A stretch of 64,000 bases of DNA from Ulvibacterium sp. (GCF_028285715.1 NZ_JANQOO010000017.1:806001-870000), one strand, 5' to 3'; counted from the first letter of the stretch, positions 41,461-52,163 are shown. The notes: generated from the sequence alone by a model not told the origin. Numbers and translations: made by a program.

Positions 41461-43650
41461 ATGATAAAAAAAGTGTTTAAAACTGCAGCCTACATCCTCT
41501 TAGGCCTGTTCGTACTACTCATTGGAATTCTTGTTTTTTTCAATACCCAATACAACAAAGCAAATAAGGAGTTCAGTCAAAACGAAGCTAAAATAACCGA
41601 TGAGGATTTATCCTTTTACCGGTTTGAACTTCAAAACGATTCGATCAGTGGGTTGTCCCTACTCCCATTACCCAAAAAGTTTTTTCCGAAAAAAGGTCAA
41701 TTTAGCTGGCCCCAGAGATGGGAGGTCTCCACCGACCTACCCGAAGCGGCGAATTGGATGGATAGGCTTCTTGGAAATGACAATGAACCAACCTCGCTCA
41801 CACGTCCAATTCTATTTAGAAAAATGAACGGTTTGACTCCTGAAGGGTATGAACTGGAAATCCTACCAGGCGGTATTACTATTGGATACGGTAATTCCGC
41901 CGGCGCTTATTATGCCCTGATCACCCTACATCATTTGAAAAAACAGTTCCCCCAAACCATCGATTGCCTAAAAATTGAGGACGAACCGGATATGACCGTC
42001 AGAGGTTTGATGTTGGATATAAGCCGGGATAAGGTACCCCAAATGCATACCTTAAAAGAACTTGTAGATCAACTTTCACTGCTCAAGTACAATCACTTAC
42101 AATTGTATGTAGAGGGATTCTCTTTTGGATATCCTAGTTTCAGGGAACTATGGGAAGGCAAGGAAACGCCCGTAACACCAGAGGAGATAAGGGAGTTGGA
42201 CGCCTATTGCAAGGAGCGGTTTATTGAGCTTGTACCCAATCAAAATTCCTTGGGGCATATGCAGGCTTGGTTACAAACCACGGCCTATGGGCACTTGGCG
42301 GAATGTCCTGACGGATATGAAATAATGCCCATGCGCAAAGTAAAAACTACCCTAGATCCATCAAACAAGGAGAGCATTGAATTGATCGAAAAGATGATGA
42401 AGGACATGTTGCCGCATTTCAGTTCAAACATATTCAATGCCAATCTGGACGAACCTTTTGAACTGGGTCATTGTAATACCGCAGAATTGGCAGCGGAAAT
42501 CGGGGTGGGGCAAATTTATTTGGATCACGTTTTAAAAGTGTACGATTTGGCCAAAGCGGAAGGCAAGGAATTCTGGATGTGGGGCGATATCATCGGTAAG
42601 CACCCAGAACTACTGAAAGATATGCCCAGGGACATTACCGTGTTGGAATGGGGATACGAAGCCGAACATCCCTTTTACCAAAACACCCGCCGGATAAAGG
42701 AGCAGGGGCTTGATTTTTTGGTATGCCCGGGAACCAGCAGTTGGATGACCCTTACCGGTAGAACGGACAATATGCTGGGTAATATTGAAAATGCCATAAT
42801 CAACGGTCTTAAAAATGGGGCCAAGGGCATGTTGTTGACGGATTGGGGCGATTTGGGACATTGGCAATATATTCCGGTGAGCTACCCTGGATTTGCATAT
42901 GCCGGTGCCATAAGTTGGAATAGTGCCACCTCGCGAAATCTTCCATTGGAGCGGTATCTAAACACCTATATGTTCAATGATAAAAATCAAGATCTTGGGG
43001 GTATCGTCCTAAATATGGGACGTTCCTATCACTATGAAGAGCGGCACCTGCCCAATATGAGCCACAATTTTATGGCCTACCAATTTGGTATCGCCGATCC
43101 GGTATTGGAAAAGACCATTTACGGGGCTTTGGAGAAAAAGCTTCCGGAACTGGTGGGGGATTCCTTGTTCAGATTGTTCCAAGACCGTTTTGAGAATCAG
43201 CAGCATTTCCAAATGGACGGGCTGAACCAACATTTGGACAACTTGGAAATTGATTTGAATGTCCATGTTGACGAAACAAGTTTTGCGGCCCAAAACGACT
43301 CGGGGAACGAAGTTAGGAACGAACTTAGAAATGGCATAGAAATGCTACGCCTTGGTGCCGAAATCAGAAACTATGGTCAGCAAAAAGAAGATTGGACCAG
43401 CGGCCAAAGAGTGGACTACCTCACTGCGATGCTGAATCGTCTGACTTCGATACAGGAGGAACACCGAAGACTATGGCTCCTTAGGAACAAGGAAGGGGGC
43501 CTGGAAAGGAGTATGAAACCTTTTAGAAATCTGGAAGAACAGATACATAAACTCCTAAAAGTTGAACAAGGCAGTGGCTTTGGGAAATCGGTAGAACGAT
43601 TTAAGGAAAAGGTCATTGCCGGTGGAGCCAATTGGTATCTGGGAGATTGA
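41461..43650 (+). CDS. membrane-anchored GH20-like beta-N-acetylhexosaminidase
   Basis: 729 residues: one N-terminal transmembrane anchor (YILLGLFVLLIGILVFF), a GH20b-like alpha/beta domain (SLLPLPKKFFPKKGQF, GNSAGAYYALITLHHLKKQ), and a TIM barrel beginning VRGLMLDISRDKVPQMHTLKELVDQLSLLKYNHLQLYVE. The acid/nucleophile-assisting pair is Asp330-Glu331 in NLDEPFELG, and WGDIIGKHPEL follows. It would release HexNAc from glycans at the outer face of the inner membrane or in the periplasm. The long C-terminal part (about 200 residues) is helical. Confidence 0.82.
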   Translation: MIKKVFKTAAYILLGLFVLLIGILVFFNTQYNKANKEFSQNEAKITDEDLSFYRFELQNDSISGLSLLPLPKKFFPKKGQFSWPQRWEVSTDLPEAANWMDRLLGNDNEPTSLTRPILFRKMNGLTPEGYELEILPGGITIGYGNSAGAYYALITLHHLKKQFPQTIDCLKIEDEPDMTVRGLMLDISRDKVPQMHTLKELVDQLSLLKYNHLQLYVEGFSFGYPSFRELWEGKETPVTPEEIRELDAYCKERFIELVPNQNSLGHMQAWLQTTAYGHLAECPDGYEIMPMRKVKTTLDPSNKESIELIEKMMKDMLPHFSSNIFNANLDEPFELGHCNTAELAAEIGVGQIYLDHVLKVYDLAKAEGKEFWMWGDIIGKHPELLKDMPRDITVLEWGYEAEHPFYQNTRRIKEQGLDFLVCPGTSSWMTLTGRTDNMLGNIENAIINGLKNGAKGMLLTDWGDLGHWQYIPVSYPGFAYAGAISWNSATSRNLPLERYLNTYMFNDKNQDLGGIVLNMGRSYHYEERHLPNMSHNFMAYQFGIADPVLEKTIYGALEKKLPELVGDSLFRLFQDRFENQQHFQMDGLNQHLDNLEIDLNVHVDETSFAAQNDSGNEVRNELRNGIEMLRLGAEIRNYGQQKEDWTSGQRVDYLTAMLNRLTSIQEEHRRLWLLRNKEGGLERSMKPFRNLEEQIHKLLKVEQGSGFGKSVERFKEKVIAGGANWYLGD

Positions 43651-43758
43651 ATTTGCCCGTCAAAACCATCCTTGCCCCTTCCCCACCTTCAGGAGAAGTC
43701 ATTTTAAGAAATGGTTAAGATTAGCAGGATTCGGCTAGCACCGACTTGCTATCGACCT

Positions 43759-43784
43759 TATTTATCGTAATATTGCGATAAATA
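43759..43784. promoter_or_regulatory. ArsR operator
   Basis: Perfect 9-bp arms TATTTATCG and CGATAAATA with 8 bases between, ending 14 bases before the arsR start codon; the size and A/T-rich character fit ArsR-family operators. Confidence 0.7.
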
Positions 43785-43798
43785 GATACCTAAAGGAA

Positions 43799-44131
43799 AT
43801 GGGGTTAGCCAAGACTGAAATATTTACGGATAAACAAAACCAGATTGCGGTTTTTGCAAAGGCGTTCGGGCATCCTGCACGGGTTGCTATACTCCAACAC
43901 TTGTTCAAAACGGATTCCTGCTTCTGTGGGAGCTTGGTGGACGAAATTGGACTGGCCCAGCCCACTGTTTCACAACATTTGAAGGAGCTGAAACATTTAG
44001 GTCTAATAAAGGGAAATGTGGAAGGCACAAGTGTCTGCTATTGTATTGACAAAGAAAACTGGACCGCCATGAAGGAGGTAATGTCCGATTTTTTAAACCA
44101 AGATTTACCCCCAAACAATGATTGTTGCTAA
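43799..44131 (+). CDS. arsR: ArsR-family metalloregulator
   Basis: 110 residues, winged helix with FAKAFGHPARVAILQHLFK and LAQPTVSQHLKELKHLGLIKG. The CFC pair (TDSCFCGSLVDEI) in the alpha-3/recognition region could bind As(III); two terminal cysteines are also present. It represses the downstream arsenate reductase and arsenite pump genes, which follow after 19 bases. The operator lies just upstream. Confidence 0.9.
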   Translation: MGLAKTEIFTDKQNQIAVFAKAFGHPARVAILQHLFKTDSCFCGSLVDEIGLAQPTVSQHLKELKHLGLIKGNVEGTSVCYCIDKENWTAMKEVMSDFLNQDLPPNNDCC

Positions 44132-44150
44132 ATAAAAAGTACAAAAACCA

Positions 44151-44780
44151 ATGACCACAAAGACCATAGTTTTCGAAAAAATAGAACAAGAACTATCCTC
44201 AATACAGATCAATACCATTTCCGATGAACGCAGGGATACCTTACAGCCGCTCATCACCTTTATACAGAACAAAGCTGAGCATGGACAAGAGATAAGGCTC
44301 AACTTTATCTGTACCCATAACTCCAGAAGAAGTCATTTATCACAGGTTTGGGCACAGACTTTAGCCGCTTATTTCAATATTAAAAATGTGCACTGCTATT
44401 CCGGGGGAACGGAAGCCACGGCCCTCTTTCCGATGGCAGCCAAGACTTTGGCCGATTCCGGTTTTCAAGTGAAAACCATAGGCCCAGGCCCAAATCCGGT
44501 GTATGCCATCAAATATGCTGAGAATGCGTATCCCGTTATTGGATTCTCAAAAACCTTTGATGACGATTTTAATCCCAACAATGAATTTGCGGCCATCCTT
44601 ACCTGCTCACAAGCGGATGAAGGCTGTCCCTTCATAGCGGGTGCCGAAAAACGGATTCCGATAACTTATGAAGACCCCAAGGCATTTGATAATACCCCGC
44701 AGCAAGCTGAAAAATATCAAGAACGCAGTCTGCAGATAGCGACCGAACTATTCTATGTTTTTTCTAAAATCAAGGCGTAA
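44151..44780 (+). CDS. arsenate reductase-like low-molecular-weight phosphatase
   Basis: 209 residues with the active-site loop [14 protein letters not shown] (Cys54) of LMW-PTPase/ArsC enzymes and additional Cys residues ([18 protein letters not shown]) characteristic of the Bacteroidota version, which could carry the redox relay that regenerates the enzyme. It reduces arsenate to arsenite. Lies between arsR and the ACR3-type pump, 2 bases before the latter. Confidence 0.88.
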   Translation: MTTKTIVFEKIEQELSSIQINTISDERRDTLQPLITFIQNKAEHGQEIRLNFICTHNSRRSHLSQVWAQTLAAYFNIKNVHCYSGGTEATALFPMAAKTLADSGFQVKTIGPGPNPVYAIKYAENAYPVIGFSKTFDDDFNPNNEFAAILTCSQADEGCPFIAGAEKRIPITYEDPKAFDNTPQQAEKYQERSLQIATELFYVFSKIKA

Positions 44781-44782
44781 CC

Positions 44783-45829
44783 ATGGCAAACAAAAAACTG
44801 AGTTTTCTGGATAAAAATTTAACGCTATGGATTTTCATTGCTATGGCCTTAGGCGTTGGTATCGGATACTTCTTCCCGTCATTTCCCGAATTGCTAAATA
44901 CGGCCAACAGTGGCACCACCAATATCCCCATTGCCATAGGCTTAATATTGATGATGTATCCACCGCTGGCTAAAGTAAACTACGCCTTATTGCCCAAAGT
45001 GTTCCGCAATACCAGGATACTATCCATATCACTGCTCCTAAATTGGATTATCGGTCCCATTTTGATGTTCTTTCTGGCGATTGTTTTTTTGAGGGATTAT
45101 CCCGAATATATGGTGGGACTCATCCTGATAGGCCTGGCGCGCTGCATCGCCATGGTACTGGTCTGGAATGACCTTGCAGAAGGCAACAGCGAATACGGTG
45201 CGGGACTGGTGGCATTGAACAGCATCTTTCAGGTGTTCGCCTACAGTTTTTATGCGTGGATATTCATTACCGTTCTCCCCCCGTACTTTGGTTTTGAAGG
45301 GGCTATTGTGGACATTTCAATAGTAACCATTGCCGAGAGCGTCGCTATATACCTTGGAATTCCATTTTTATTGGGTATTCTTAGTCGCTTGGTTTTAGTA
45401 AGACTCAAAGGGGAGGAATGGTACAGAACAAAATTTATTCCCACCATTTCGCCAATTACTTTAATCGCATTGCTGTTCACTATTATAGTAATGTTTTCAC
45501 TAAAGGGTGAACTGATCGTCGAGATACCTATGGATGTACTTATCATTGCCGTACCCTTGTTGGTGTACTTTAGTTTGATGTTTATCATCGGTTTTTTCTT
45601 TACCAAGGCCATGGGGGCGGAGTACGACAAAACAGCTTCGGTGGCATTTACGGCTGCAGGAAACAATTTTGAACTGGCCATTGCCGTGGCCATAGCGGTT
45701 TTCGGATTGAATTCCGGCCAAGCCTTCGCCGGGGTAATCGGGCCTTTAGTGGAAGTACCTGCTCTTATTCTTTTGGTAAGGGTAGCCTTCTGGTTGAGGA
45801 AAAAATATTACAGGCCTCAAACGGTATAA
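44783..45829 (+). CDS. ACR3-family arsenite efflux permease
   Basis: 348 residues with ten transmembrane helices. Cys121 in [21 protein letters not shown] is the conserved essential Cys of ACR3 transporters, and [36 protein letters not shown] is the family's diagnostic C-terminal region. It exports As(III) produced by the upstream reductase. Confidence 0.95.
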   Translation: MANKKLSFLDKNLTLWIFIAMALGVGIGYFFPSFPELLNTANSGTTNIPIAIGLILMMYPPLAKVNYALLPKVFRNTRILSISLLLNWIIGPILMFFLAIVFLRDYPEYMVGLILIGLARCIAMVLVWNDLAEGNSEYGAGLVALNSIFQVFAYSFYAWIFITVLPPYFGFEGAIVDISIVTIAESVAIYLGIPFLLGILSRLVLVRLKGEEWYRTKFIPTISPITLIALLFTIIVMFSLKGELIVEIPMDVLIIAVPLLVYFSLMFIIGFFFTKAMGAEYDKTASVAFTAAGNNFELAIAVAIAVFGLNSGQAFAGVIGPLVEVPALILLVRVAFWLRKKYYRPQTV

Positions 45830-45929
45830 CATATGACTATCCGGAAAGCACTTGCTAATCCTTTGTTTTAGGGGTGGGGAGAAATGAGAATCTCTAGGCA
45901 ATCTGTTTTGGATGGGCATTGTGGGGTCT

Positions 45930-46133
45930 TCACCATTCCCTTTTTATGGGGTATTGCTCCCCGTTTTCCAGCCAGGTTCTTGCTATGGCCAAAGCCTCCC
46001 GAAACGCCTTCTCTTTTGAGTATCCGTGAACCTCGATCATCCCATTGGCCAACAAGTACGCTTTATCAATGACTTTCGGGTCTTCCTTCTTTAATTGGTG
46101 TTTGAATTCTTCTCGATTGAATTTTTTGCCCAT
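45930..46133 (-). CDS. small conserved hypothetical protein
   Basis: 67 residues, highly charged and helical (KKFNREEFKHQLKKEDPKVI, SKEKAFREALAIARTWLENG). No signal peptide or known domain that I can name, but codon use and a clean start are those of a real gene. It converges with the arsenic operon; nothing else connects them. Confidence 0.6.
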   Translation of the reverse strand: MGKKFNREEFKHQLKKEDPKVIDKAYLLANGMIEVHGYSKEKAFREALAIARTWLENGEQYPIKREW

Positions 46134-46315
46134 TTTATCGATTCATGATTCTAATAGGTTACCAAGGTGTTAAGATAAGGCAAAAATCAAAAAATAACCC
46201 GAAACACCGATTATCTTCCGTAATCTCCTGTCTCCCGCATAAAATGGACATTATAAACCATACTTTTCTTGTGTCACGGATTTGAATTACTGCCGCCTTA
46301 AACCGTTACCTTCTC

Positions 46316-47026
46316 CTATGTAGAGCTAGGTTCCCGTTCCCGATCATTCCTAAAAAATAAGATCTCATTGCCCTGTCCCATGATGATAAGGTCCGTGGTT
46401 TTCAGAAAAAGGCCGGTTTCCACCACTCCGGGTATTTCTATAAGCGTTCTATTCAATTCGTTCACATCCCTTACTTCAAGAATATCGACATCAAGAATAC
46501 AATTATTTTCGTCGGTTCTGTACGGCTTTCCATCAAGTTCCCTGAGCACAGGCTTCAAACCCATTTCATTTAGTTCGGCATGTAGCGTTGGAGTGGCAAA
46601 AGGAATGGTTTCCAAAGGCAATTTAAATTTCCCCAAGGTTTTGACCTTCTTTTCAGAATCGGTAATGATTACATTTAGTTTCGCATTGTATGCCAAAATC
46701 TTTTCCCTCAATAGTGCACCGCCGCCACCTTTTATCAATCGGAATTGCGGATCAAATTCATCCGCCCCGTCTATGTTGATGTCCAACCTACCGGCCTTTT
46801 CCAAGGGTATAAGTGGTATCCCTAAATCCTGGGCCAATTGGGCAGTCTTTTCAGAGGAAGGTACACCCTTCATAGATAGCCCCTTCTCAACTTCTTCCCC
46901 CAATTTACGGATCATGTGTATCGCCGTAGAACCGGAGCCCAGACCCACTATCATCCCGTTTTTAACCAAGGAGACAGACGCTATAGCCGCAATTTTCTTT
47001 TCATGTTCCATGCTGGCCGATTTCAT
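46316..47026 (-). CDS. rpiA: ribose-5-phosphate isomerase A
   Basis: 236 residues from ATG 47026; a TTG seven codons upstream is less likely. RpiA motifs GLGSGSTAIHMIRKLGEEV, DINIDGADEFDPQ and LIKGGGGALLREKI (catalytic Asp/Glu/Lys region) are all present. It interconverts ribose 5-phosphate and ribulose 5-phosphate in the pentose phosphate pathway. Divergent from the HAD phosphatase gene. Confidence 0.95.
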   Translation of the reverse strand: MKSASMEHEKKIAAIASVSLVKNGMIVGLGSGSTAIHMIRKLGEEVEKGLSMKGVPSSEKTAQLAQDLGIPLIPLEKAGRLDINIDGADEFDPQFRLIKGGGGALLREKILAYNAKLNVIITDSEKKVKTLGKFKLPLETIPFATPTLHAELNEMGLKPVLRELDGKPYRTDENNCILDVDILEVRDVNELNRTLIEIPGVVETGLFLKTTDLIIMGQGNEILFFRNDREREPSST

Positions 47027-47159
47027 TCTAAAATTCTTTGTAGCCAAAAATAGCCAATCCCTAAGAAATTAGGGTATTGGTTTCATTTCCAGGCTAAGTA
47101 ATTCTACACTTAAAATTGTGTGCAATTTTTGCCCTAAATTTTCCTAAATTCGACCTATA

Positions 47160-47891
47160 ATGATCAAAGCCCTAATTTTTGACCTGGATGGAACACTTAT
47201 CCAAACGGAAGTACTGAAGGCAACTTCGTATGCACAGGCCATACAACAGTTGACCGAACAAGCTGTGGGGGAAAAGCAGGTAATGGATGTTTTTGGAAAA
47301 TTCGTAGGTTTATCCCGGGAAAAGGTTGTGGAAGGTCTTTACGGGGAATTCCAATCGGAATTGGAACAGTACCTGGGCACCCAGGATTCCGATACTATTA
47401 AAGAGCGCATCATCAATAAAAGATTGTTTATCTATGATGAAATACTTCAGGATGCAGTTCTTTTGTCCGAGCATTTTTGCCCCTTTACCCTTGCACTTTT
47501 ACATAAGGCCCATACAGAAAAGTTTAAAATTGTTTTGGCTACCATGTCCCATTTGCCCCAGGCCAAAAGGATGACCGCCATACTAGGGATAGCCGATAAA
47601 CTTGACTTGACACTTACACGGGACGATGTCGCTAAAGGCAAACCAAATCCCGAGATTTATCTTAAGGCAAAAAATGTACTCCAGTTGAATTCAGATGAAT
47701 GCTTGGTCATTGAAGACTCCGTTAATGGCATTAAGGCCGGACTCAAGGCCGGAATGCAGGTCTTTGCCGTTACGAACGATGTAACAAGAAGTTCCGTACA
47801 TTCCTGTAATCTATTGGAAGAAGCCTATATCGTAGACACGCTTGAAGAACTTAGTGCAAGGGTATTTGGTTTTATTAAGGCCAAATCGTAG
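47160..47891 (+). CDS. HAD-superfamily hydrolase (beta-phosphoglucomutase-like subfamily)
   Basis: 243 residues. Motif I LIFDLDGTLIQTE, cap domain inserted after it, motif II VLATMSHL, motif III KGKPNPEIYLKA and motif IV VIEDSVNGIKAG. These place it in subfamily IA (phosphatase or phosphomutase for sugar phosphates). Substrate not determinable; it lies next to rpiA. Confidence 0.88.
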   Translation: MIKALIFDLDGTLIQTEVLKATSYAQAIQQLTEQAVGEKQVMDVFGKFVGLSREKVVEGLYGEFQSELEQYLGTQDSDTIKERIINKRLFIYDEILQDAVLLSEHFCPFTLALLHKAHTEKFKIVLATMSHLPQAKRMTAILGIADKLDLTLTRDDVAKGKPNPEIYLKAKNVLQLNSDECLVIEDSVNGIKAGLKAGMQVFAVTNDVTRSSVHSCNLLEEAYIVDTLEELSARVFGFIKAKS

Positions 47892-47944
47892 TTTTTACCC
47901 CTTAAAAAATTGGTCATTCTTCGCGCTGTACATAGGTACATTCG

Positions 47945-48469
47945 CTAACTTCTTACCAAACCCAAATCGATTACGGCAGATTCTTCCGTTCCGTTCCCTG
48001 TAAAATCAAAAGTGGTTATACCGCTTAGAAACAACACATTGTTTTCGATTGCGATATTGAACAATTCATAATCGTCCCTGGCATCACCATCAAAGACGAT
48101 TATCAATAGGTCTCCATACTCCTCACCATTAAAACCAAGTTCCCCGGAAAATGTTTCCGAGCCTAGCCCGGGAGTGTTGATGGTGATGGCAAATCGGCCA
48201 TTGGCTTGGACGGTCAGCGTAGCACTTCCGCCCTCCTCAATAATGTCCAATCGAGTACCGGAAACATCAATACTTTCAAAAACTGCACTTATAGCTACCC
48301 AATTTCCAGTAAAATCGGAAACGGAAAGCACAGGGCCATCCAAGGATATGGACAGATCCTCATCATCACTGCTACAGGAAAGGGATATGGCAATGGTTAT
48401 TAGAACAATACCCAAGGAGAATATTGACCTTACTTTCCTATTCGAGTAATCCAAAACTTTGTTTTTCAT
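47945..48469 (-). CDS. lipocalin-like lipoprotein
   Basis: 174 residues; lipoprotein signal with long positively charged start and ISLSC. Mature part is all beta (VSDFTGNWVAISAVFESID, ATLTVQANGRFAITINT, GELGFNGEEYGDLLIIVFD), consistent with a small lipocalin-like barrel common in Flavobacteria. Surface or periplasmic; function unknown. Confidence 0.75.
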   Translation of the reverse strand: MKNKVLDYSNRKVRSIFSLGIVLITIAISLSCSSDDEDLSISLDGPVLSVSDFTGNWVAISAVFESIDVSGTRLDIIEEGGSATLTVQANGRFAITINTPGLGSETFSGELGFNGEEYGDLLIIVFDGDARDDYELFNIAIENNVLFLSGITTFDFTGNGTEESAVIDLGLVRS

Positions 48470-48705
48470 TATTTCAACTTGTTTTGATTCAACATAAAAC
48501 TATCCGCAATAGTATGCTTTCAACAATCACAATGCCTTCTCAAAAGTAATTGTATAGAAAGCGAGGGTTTACCACGGATGTTCCAATTTTTAACACCTAT
48601 GTTACACGTATCGAACTCATTATCAAGGAAATCTAAGGATTCGCTATACAAAAGACCGATTTTACCCCTATCTTAGTAGGTGCACCAACCGCCTATCCGG
48701 TCAAT

Positions 48706-51700
48706 ATGAGAAAGCTTATTGTTTTTGGCTTTATCTGTTTAAACTGCTGGGCAGCCCATACCCAGCTTGCCTCAAAAATCGATAGTCTGGAACAATTGCT
48801 CGAAGCTAGTTCTGACCGCGATACTACCCGTATCCAACTACTTTTGGATGTGGCCAACGCCTATAGAGGGGTTAGTTTGGATACTTCCTATCTCTATGCA
48901 AAAAAAGCATACGACCTAGCTTCAGCGAGCGACCATGAATATGGCATGGCCTCGGCGGATAAAATAAGAGGGACCTATTTTCTTTATTCCGGGATTACAG
49001 ATAGCTGCATTTTTTACTATCAAAGAAGCCAGGACTTATTTCAAAAATTAGGTGATTTGGATGGGGTACACGACATTAACTATAATCTAGGGCTTCTCCA
49101 TGTATCATTGGCCGAGTATGACAAGGCCATCACCTATTACCAAAAGGATTTTGACTATCGAAACCAAATCAAGGACACTTTGGGGATAGCGGATGGTTAC
49201 TTAAACATGGGAGCCGTCTTCCTGTATAAGGGCGACAACCAGAATGCCTACTCAAGTTTTACGGCCTCCCTTCCCTATTTTACCCAAGCCGGTGATAGCT
49301 TATCCGTAGCCAAGGTGAATTTTAATCTTGGAACCATACAATGGAACTATAGCAATTATGACTTGGCCTTAACCGATTTTTTCTCTGCATTGGAAATCTT
49401 TGAGCAGGAAGGCGACCGTTATCTATTGGCCAGTTGTTTGGAAAACATCGCAGGGGTATACGAGAACATGGAAAACTATAAAAATGCACTAAAATACTAC
49501 AGGGCATCATTAGAAAACAGCACGGAGGTTGGCAATGCAAGACTTACGGCCTCCAACTATCACAGTCTTGGTGTGGCCATGGATAAAAGTTCCCAAAGGG
49601 ACTCCGCACTTTACTATTTCGATAAAAGCTTGGGGCTATCGGAAGAAGGTGATTTCAAGGATTTAGTAAGCCTTAATTACCACAGTTTAGGAGTGCTGTA
49701 TGCCGATGCTGATCCGGTAAAGGGCGCTGAATTTCTTAACAAAAGTATTTCCTTAAAAAAATCAATTGAGTTGGATGACCATAACATTGCCCTAAGCCTG
49801 TTTGAGCTCGGCACCCTACACGCGAATGGGCAACAATGGGCAGCGGCAAAAAAGGCTTTTGAGCAAGGATGGGAGATCTCCCGACAAACCGATAGCAAAG
49901 ACATTAAAAGCAAACTTTCCTATGCCTTATATGACCTGCACAAGAAAATGGGAAATAAAAACAGGGCACTTTCTTATCTGGAAGAATTTTATGTATTAAA
50001 GGACAGTATTTTTGATGAGGAAACAAGCAAAAACATTGTGGCTCGGGAAATCCAATACGAGACTGCAAAAAAAGACCAACAGATACAACTTCTGGTTAAG
50101 CAAAAGGAGTTACAACAAGCCGAAGTAGCTACCAAGGAAGCCCTGATCAAGCAGCGTTCCGTTCAAAGGAACCTACTGATGTGGGGAATTGTCTCATTGA
50201 TTATTATTTCTCTCCTTTTATTTCGAAACTATACTATAAAGCTTAAATCCCGTGAACTTGTCAACAGAAAACAGCAGGAGTTCGTAAACTTTAGATCACG
50301 TTTTTTCGCAAACGTATCCCACGAATTTCGCACGCCGCTTACCTTAATTCTTGGGCCCTTGAACGATTTGTTATCCTCGAATCCGGAAAACAGGGAACAT
50401 CAACAAAGCTATCAATTAATGAAGCAAAACGGCGAAAAGCTTTTAGATCTGGTAAATCAGTTACTTGATCTTGCGAAACTGGAGGCCGGCAATATGCCCT
50501 TGCGTTTAACGGAAGCCGACCTCAAGACTTTTTTGAGGTCGCGGGCCGCGGCGTTTAGTTCGCTGGCCGACTTTCAGGATATTTCATTCCATATAAACGT
50601 TGCACCTGAAATAACATCGGGTTGGTTTGATTCCGATGCCCTTGAAAAGATTATCAACAATCTTTTGTCCAATGCCTTTAAATATATTGGGGAAGGAGGA
50701 AAAATAGACTTTAGTGCGTCATTAACGGATGGGAACGGTACAATTTCAGGAGAAGGCACCTTCTTAAAAATAGCGGTAAAGGATGACGGCTTGGGCATAT
50801 CAGGTCCGGAACAGGAAAAGATTTTTGATCGTTTCTACCAAGTGAAGGGCCCTCCTACCCAAGAAAAAACAGGAACGGGCATCGGTTTGGCCTTGACCAA
50901 GGAATTGGTAGAATTGCATAAGGGACATATTGCCGTAGCTAGCGAGGAAGACAAAGGGACCACCTTTACGGTTATTCTACCCATAGCCAGGGAGCGGTTC
51001 AAGGAAGAGAACATCGTACTTGAGGATCAACATCCCCAGAATGTCCAGGACTTGCGCAGTATACTCCCCTCCATGGCTGCCAGCGATTTCAAAGTTCCAA
51101 AGGTCAAAACCAAGGGACTTCCCATTTTGTTGATTATAGAGGACAATGCCGATGTACGAATGTATATCCGGAAACAATTGCAAGACACCTATGAAATTGA
51201 AGAGGCCAACAATGGAGTTGACGGTTTTGATTTGGCCCAAAAGAAAATCCCGGATATTATAATCAGCGATGTAATGATGCCCGGAATGAGCGGAACAACA
51301 CTGTGCGAAAAACTAAAACAGGACGAGAAAACGAGTCATATCCCAGTGATATTACTTACCGCATTGGCCTCTCAAGCCTCCAAGCTCAAAGGCATCGAAA
51401 CAGGAGCGGACGACTATATTGTTAAGCCCTTTGACAAGAAGGAGCTAAGGGCCCGGGTCAAAAACCTGATCGATCAACGACAGTTGCTACGGGAAAAATA
51501 TACCAGGCAGCTCCGTTTGGAGCCCAAGGCATTGGCCGTTACCTCTACGGATGAACGTTTTCTCAAAAAAGTGATGCATACCCTGGAACAGCGCTTGGAC
51601 GACTCCTCCTTTGGAGTGGAGGATTTGGCAAGAGAGGTAGGCATGGGCAGAACACAGTTGTTTCGTAAAATGCGCGCGCTTACCGATCAAACCGTCCAAG

Positions 51701-51864
51701 ACTTTGTTCGCGACTACCGACTAAAAAGGGCGGCACAATTGCTAAGGGACAAAGCCGGAAATGTATCGGAAGTTGCCTATCAGGTAGGGTTCAACAACCT
51801 TTCCTATTTTACAAAACGCTTTAAGGAGCTTTTCGGCAAAACACCTTCACAATATGCCTCTTAG
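48706..51864 (+). CDS. hybrid two-component regulator: TPR sensor, histidine kinase, receiver, AraC DNA-binding domain
   Basis: 1052 residues. Signal sequence, then about seven TPR units (residues about 60-440, e.g. NYNLGLLHVSLAEYDKAITY), a coiled coil, one transmembrane helix (LLMWGIVSLIIISLLLFRNY), HisKA box with His539 (FANVSHEFRTPLTLILGP), HATPase motifs (KDDGLGISGPEQEKIFDRFY, TGTGIGLALTKELVELH), a receiver domain with Asp855 (IIISDVMMPGMSG) and a C-terminal AraC-type HTH (VEDLAREVGMGRTQLFRKMR, VSEVAYQVGFNNLSYFTKRF). All steps of phosphorelay and DNA binding are thus in one polypeptide. Signal and targets unknown; no SusCD-type locus is adjacent. Confidence 0.93.
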   Translation: MRKLIVFGFICLNCWAAHTQLASKIDSLEQLLEASSDRDTTRIQLLLDVANAYRGVSLDTSYLYAKKAYDLASASDHEYGMASADKIRGTYFLYSGITDSCIFYYQRSQDLFQKLGDLDGVHDINYNLGLLHVSLAEYDKAITYYQKDFDYRNQIKDTLGIADGYLNMGAVFLYKGDNQNAYSSFTASLPYFTQAGDSLSVAKVNFNLGTIQWNYSNYDLALTDFFSALEIFEQEGDRYLLASCLENIAGVYENMENYKNALKYYRASLENSTEVGNARLTASNYHSLGVAMDKSSQRDSALYYFDKSLGLSEEGDFKDLVSLNYHSLGVLYADADPVKGAEFLNKSISLKKSIELDDHNIALSLFELGTLHANGQQWAAAKKAFEQGWEISRQTDSKDIKSKLSYALYDLHKKMGNKNRALSYLEEFYVLKDSIFDEETSKNIVAREIQYETAKKDQQIQLLVKQKELQQAEVATKEALIKQRSVQRNLLMWGIVSLIIISLLLFRNYTIKLKSRELVNRKQQEFVNFRSRFFANVSHEFRTPLTLILGPLNDLLSSNPENREHQQSYQLMKQNGEKLLDLVNQLLDLAKLEAGNMPLRLTEADLKTFLRSRAAAFSSLADFQDISFHINVAPEITSGWFDSDALEKIINNLLSNAFKYIGEGGKIDFSASLTDGNGTISGEGTFLKIAVKDDGLGISGPEQEKIFDRFYQVKGPPTQEKTGTGIGLALTKELVELHKGHIAVASEEDKGTTFTVILPIARERFKEENIVLEDQHPQNVQDLRSILPSMAASDFKVPKVKTKGLPILLIIEDNADVRMYIRKQLQDTYEIEEANNGVDGFDLAQKKIPDIIISDVMMPGMSGTTLCEKLKQDEKTSHIPVILLTALASQASKLKGIETGADDYIVKPFDKKELRARVKNLIDQRQLLREKYTRQLRLEPKALAVTSTDERFLKKVMHTLEQRLDDSSFGVEDLAREVGMGRTQLFRKMRALTDQTVQDFVRDYRLKRAAQLLRDKAGNVSEVAYQVGFNNLSYFTKRFKELFGKTPSQYAS

Positions 51865-52163
51865 ATAATCGGTAACCCCACCACATATTAGGATTCGCTT
51901 TTTTTTTCGCTGAACTTGACAATGGTTGAAAGCCATAAATGGGGATATCATTGATAACCTGTAGTTAACGCAACCTTAAAACCAACTTTGCAATAGTCTA
52001 AAGGATTATTTACAAACTTTGAATAACCTGATTGTTTTGGCATGAAAAAACAGCAAATTTTGGCGTCCAGCAAGTCATTGTACCTCCCCTGTTTTGCTTC
52101 ATGGTCTATATCTACTGCGTTGACAATCAGGTTTCATAAAGACACCAACACCCCCTATTTCCT
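51865..52163. other. intergenic region upstream of the LpxH-like gene
   Basis: About 300 bases, including a T9 run near 51899 after the hybrid sensor and the promoter region of the phosphatase-glycosyltransferase-GH1 operon. No gene supported. Confidence 0.4.

Noticed and set aside
45250..45693. 147-codon frame opposite the ACR3 pump
   Set aside because: Antisense shadow of a strongly conserved transporter.
46368..47072. 234-codon Ser/Phe/Pro-rich frame opposite rpiA
   Set aside because: Composition is what the reverse of a Gly/Glu/Lys-rich gene gives; rpiA is certain.
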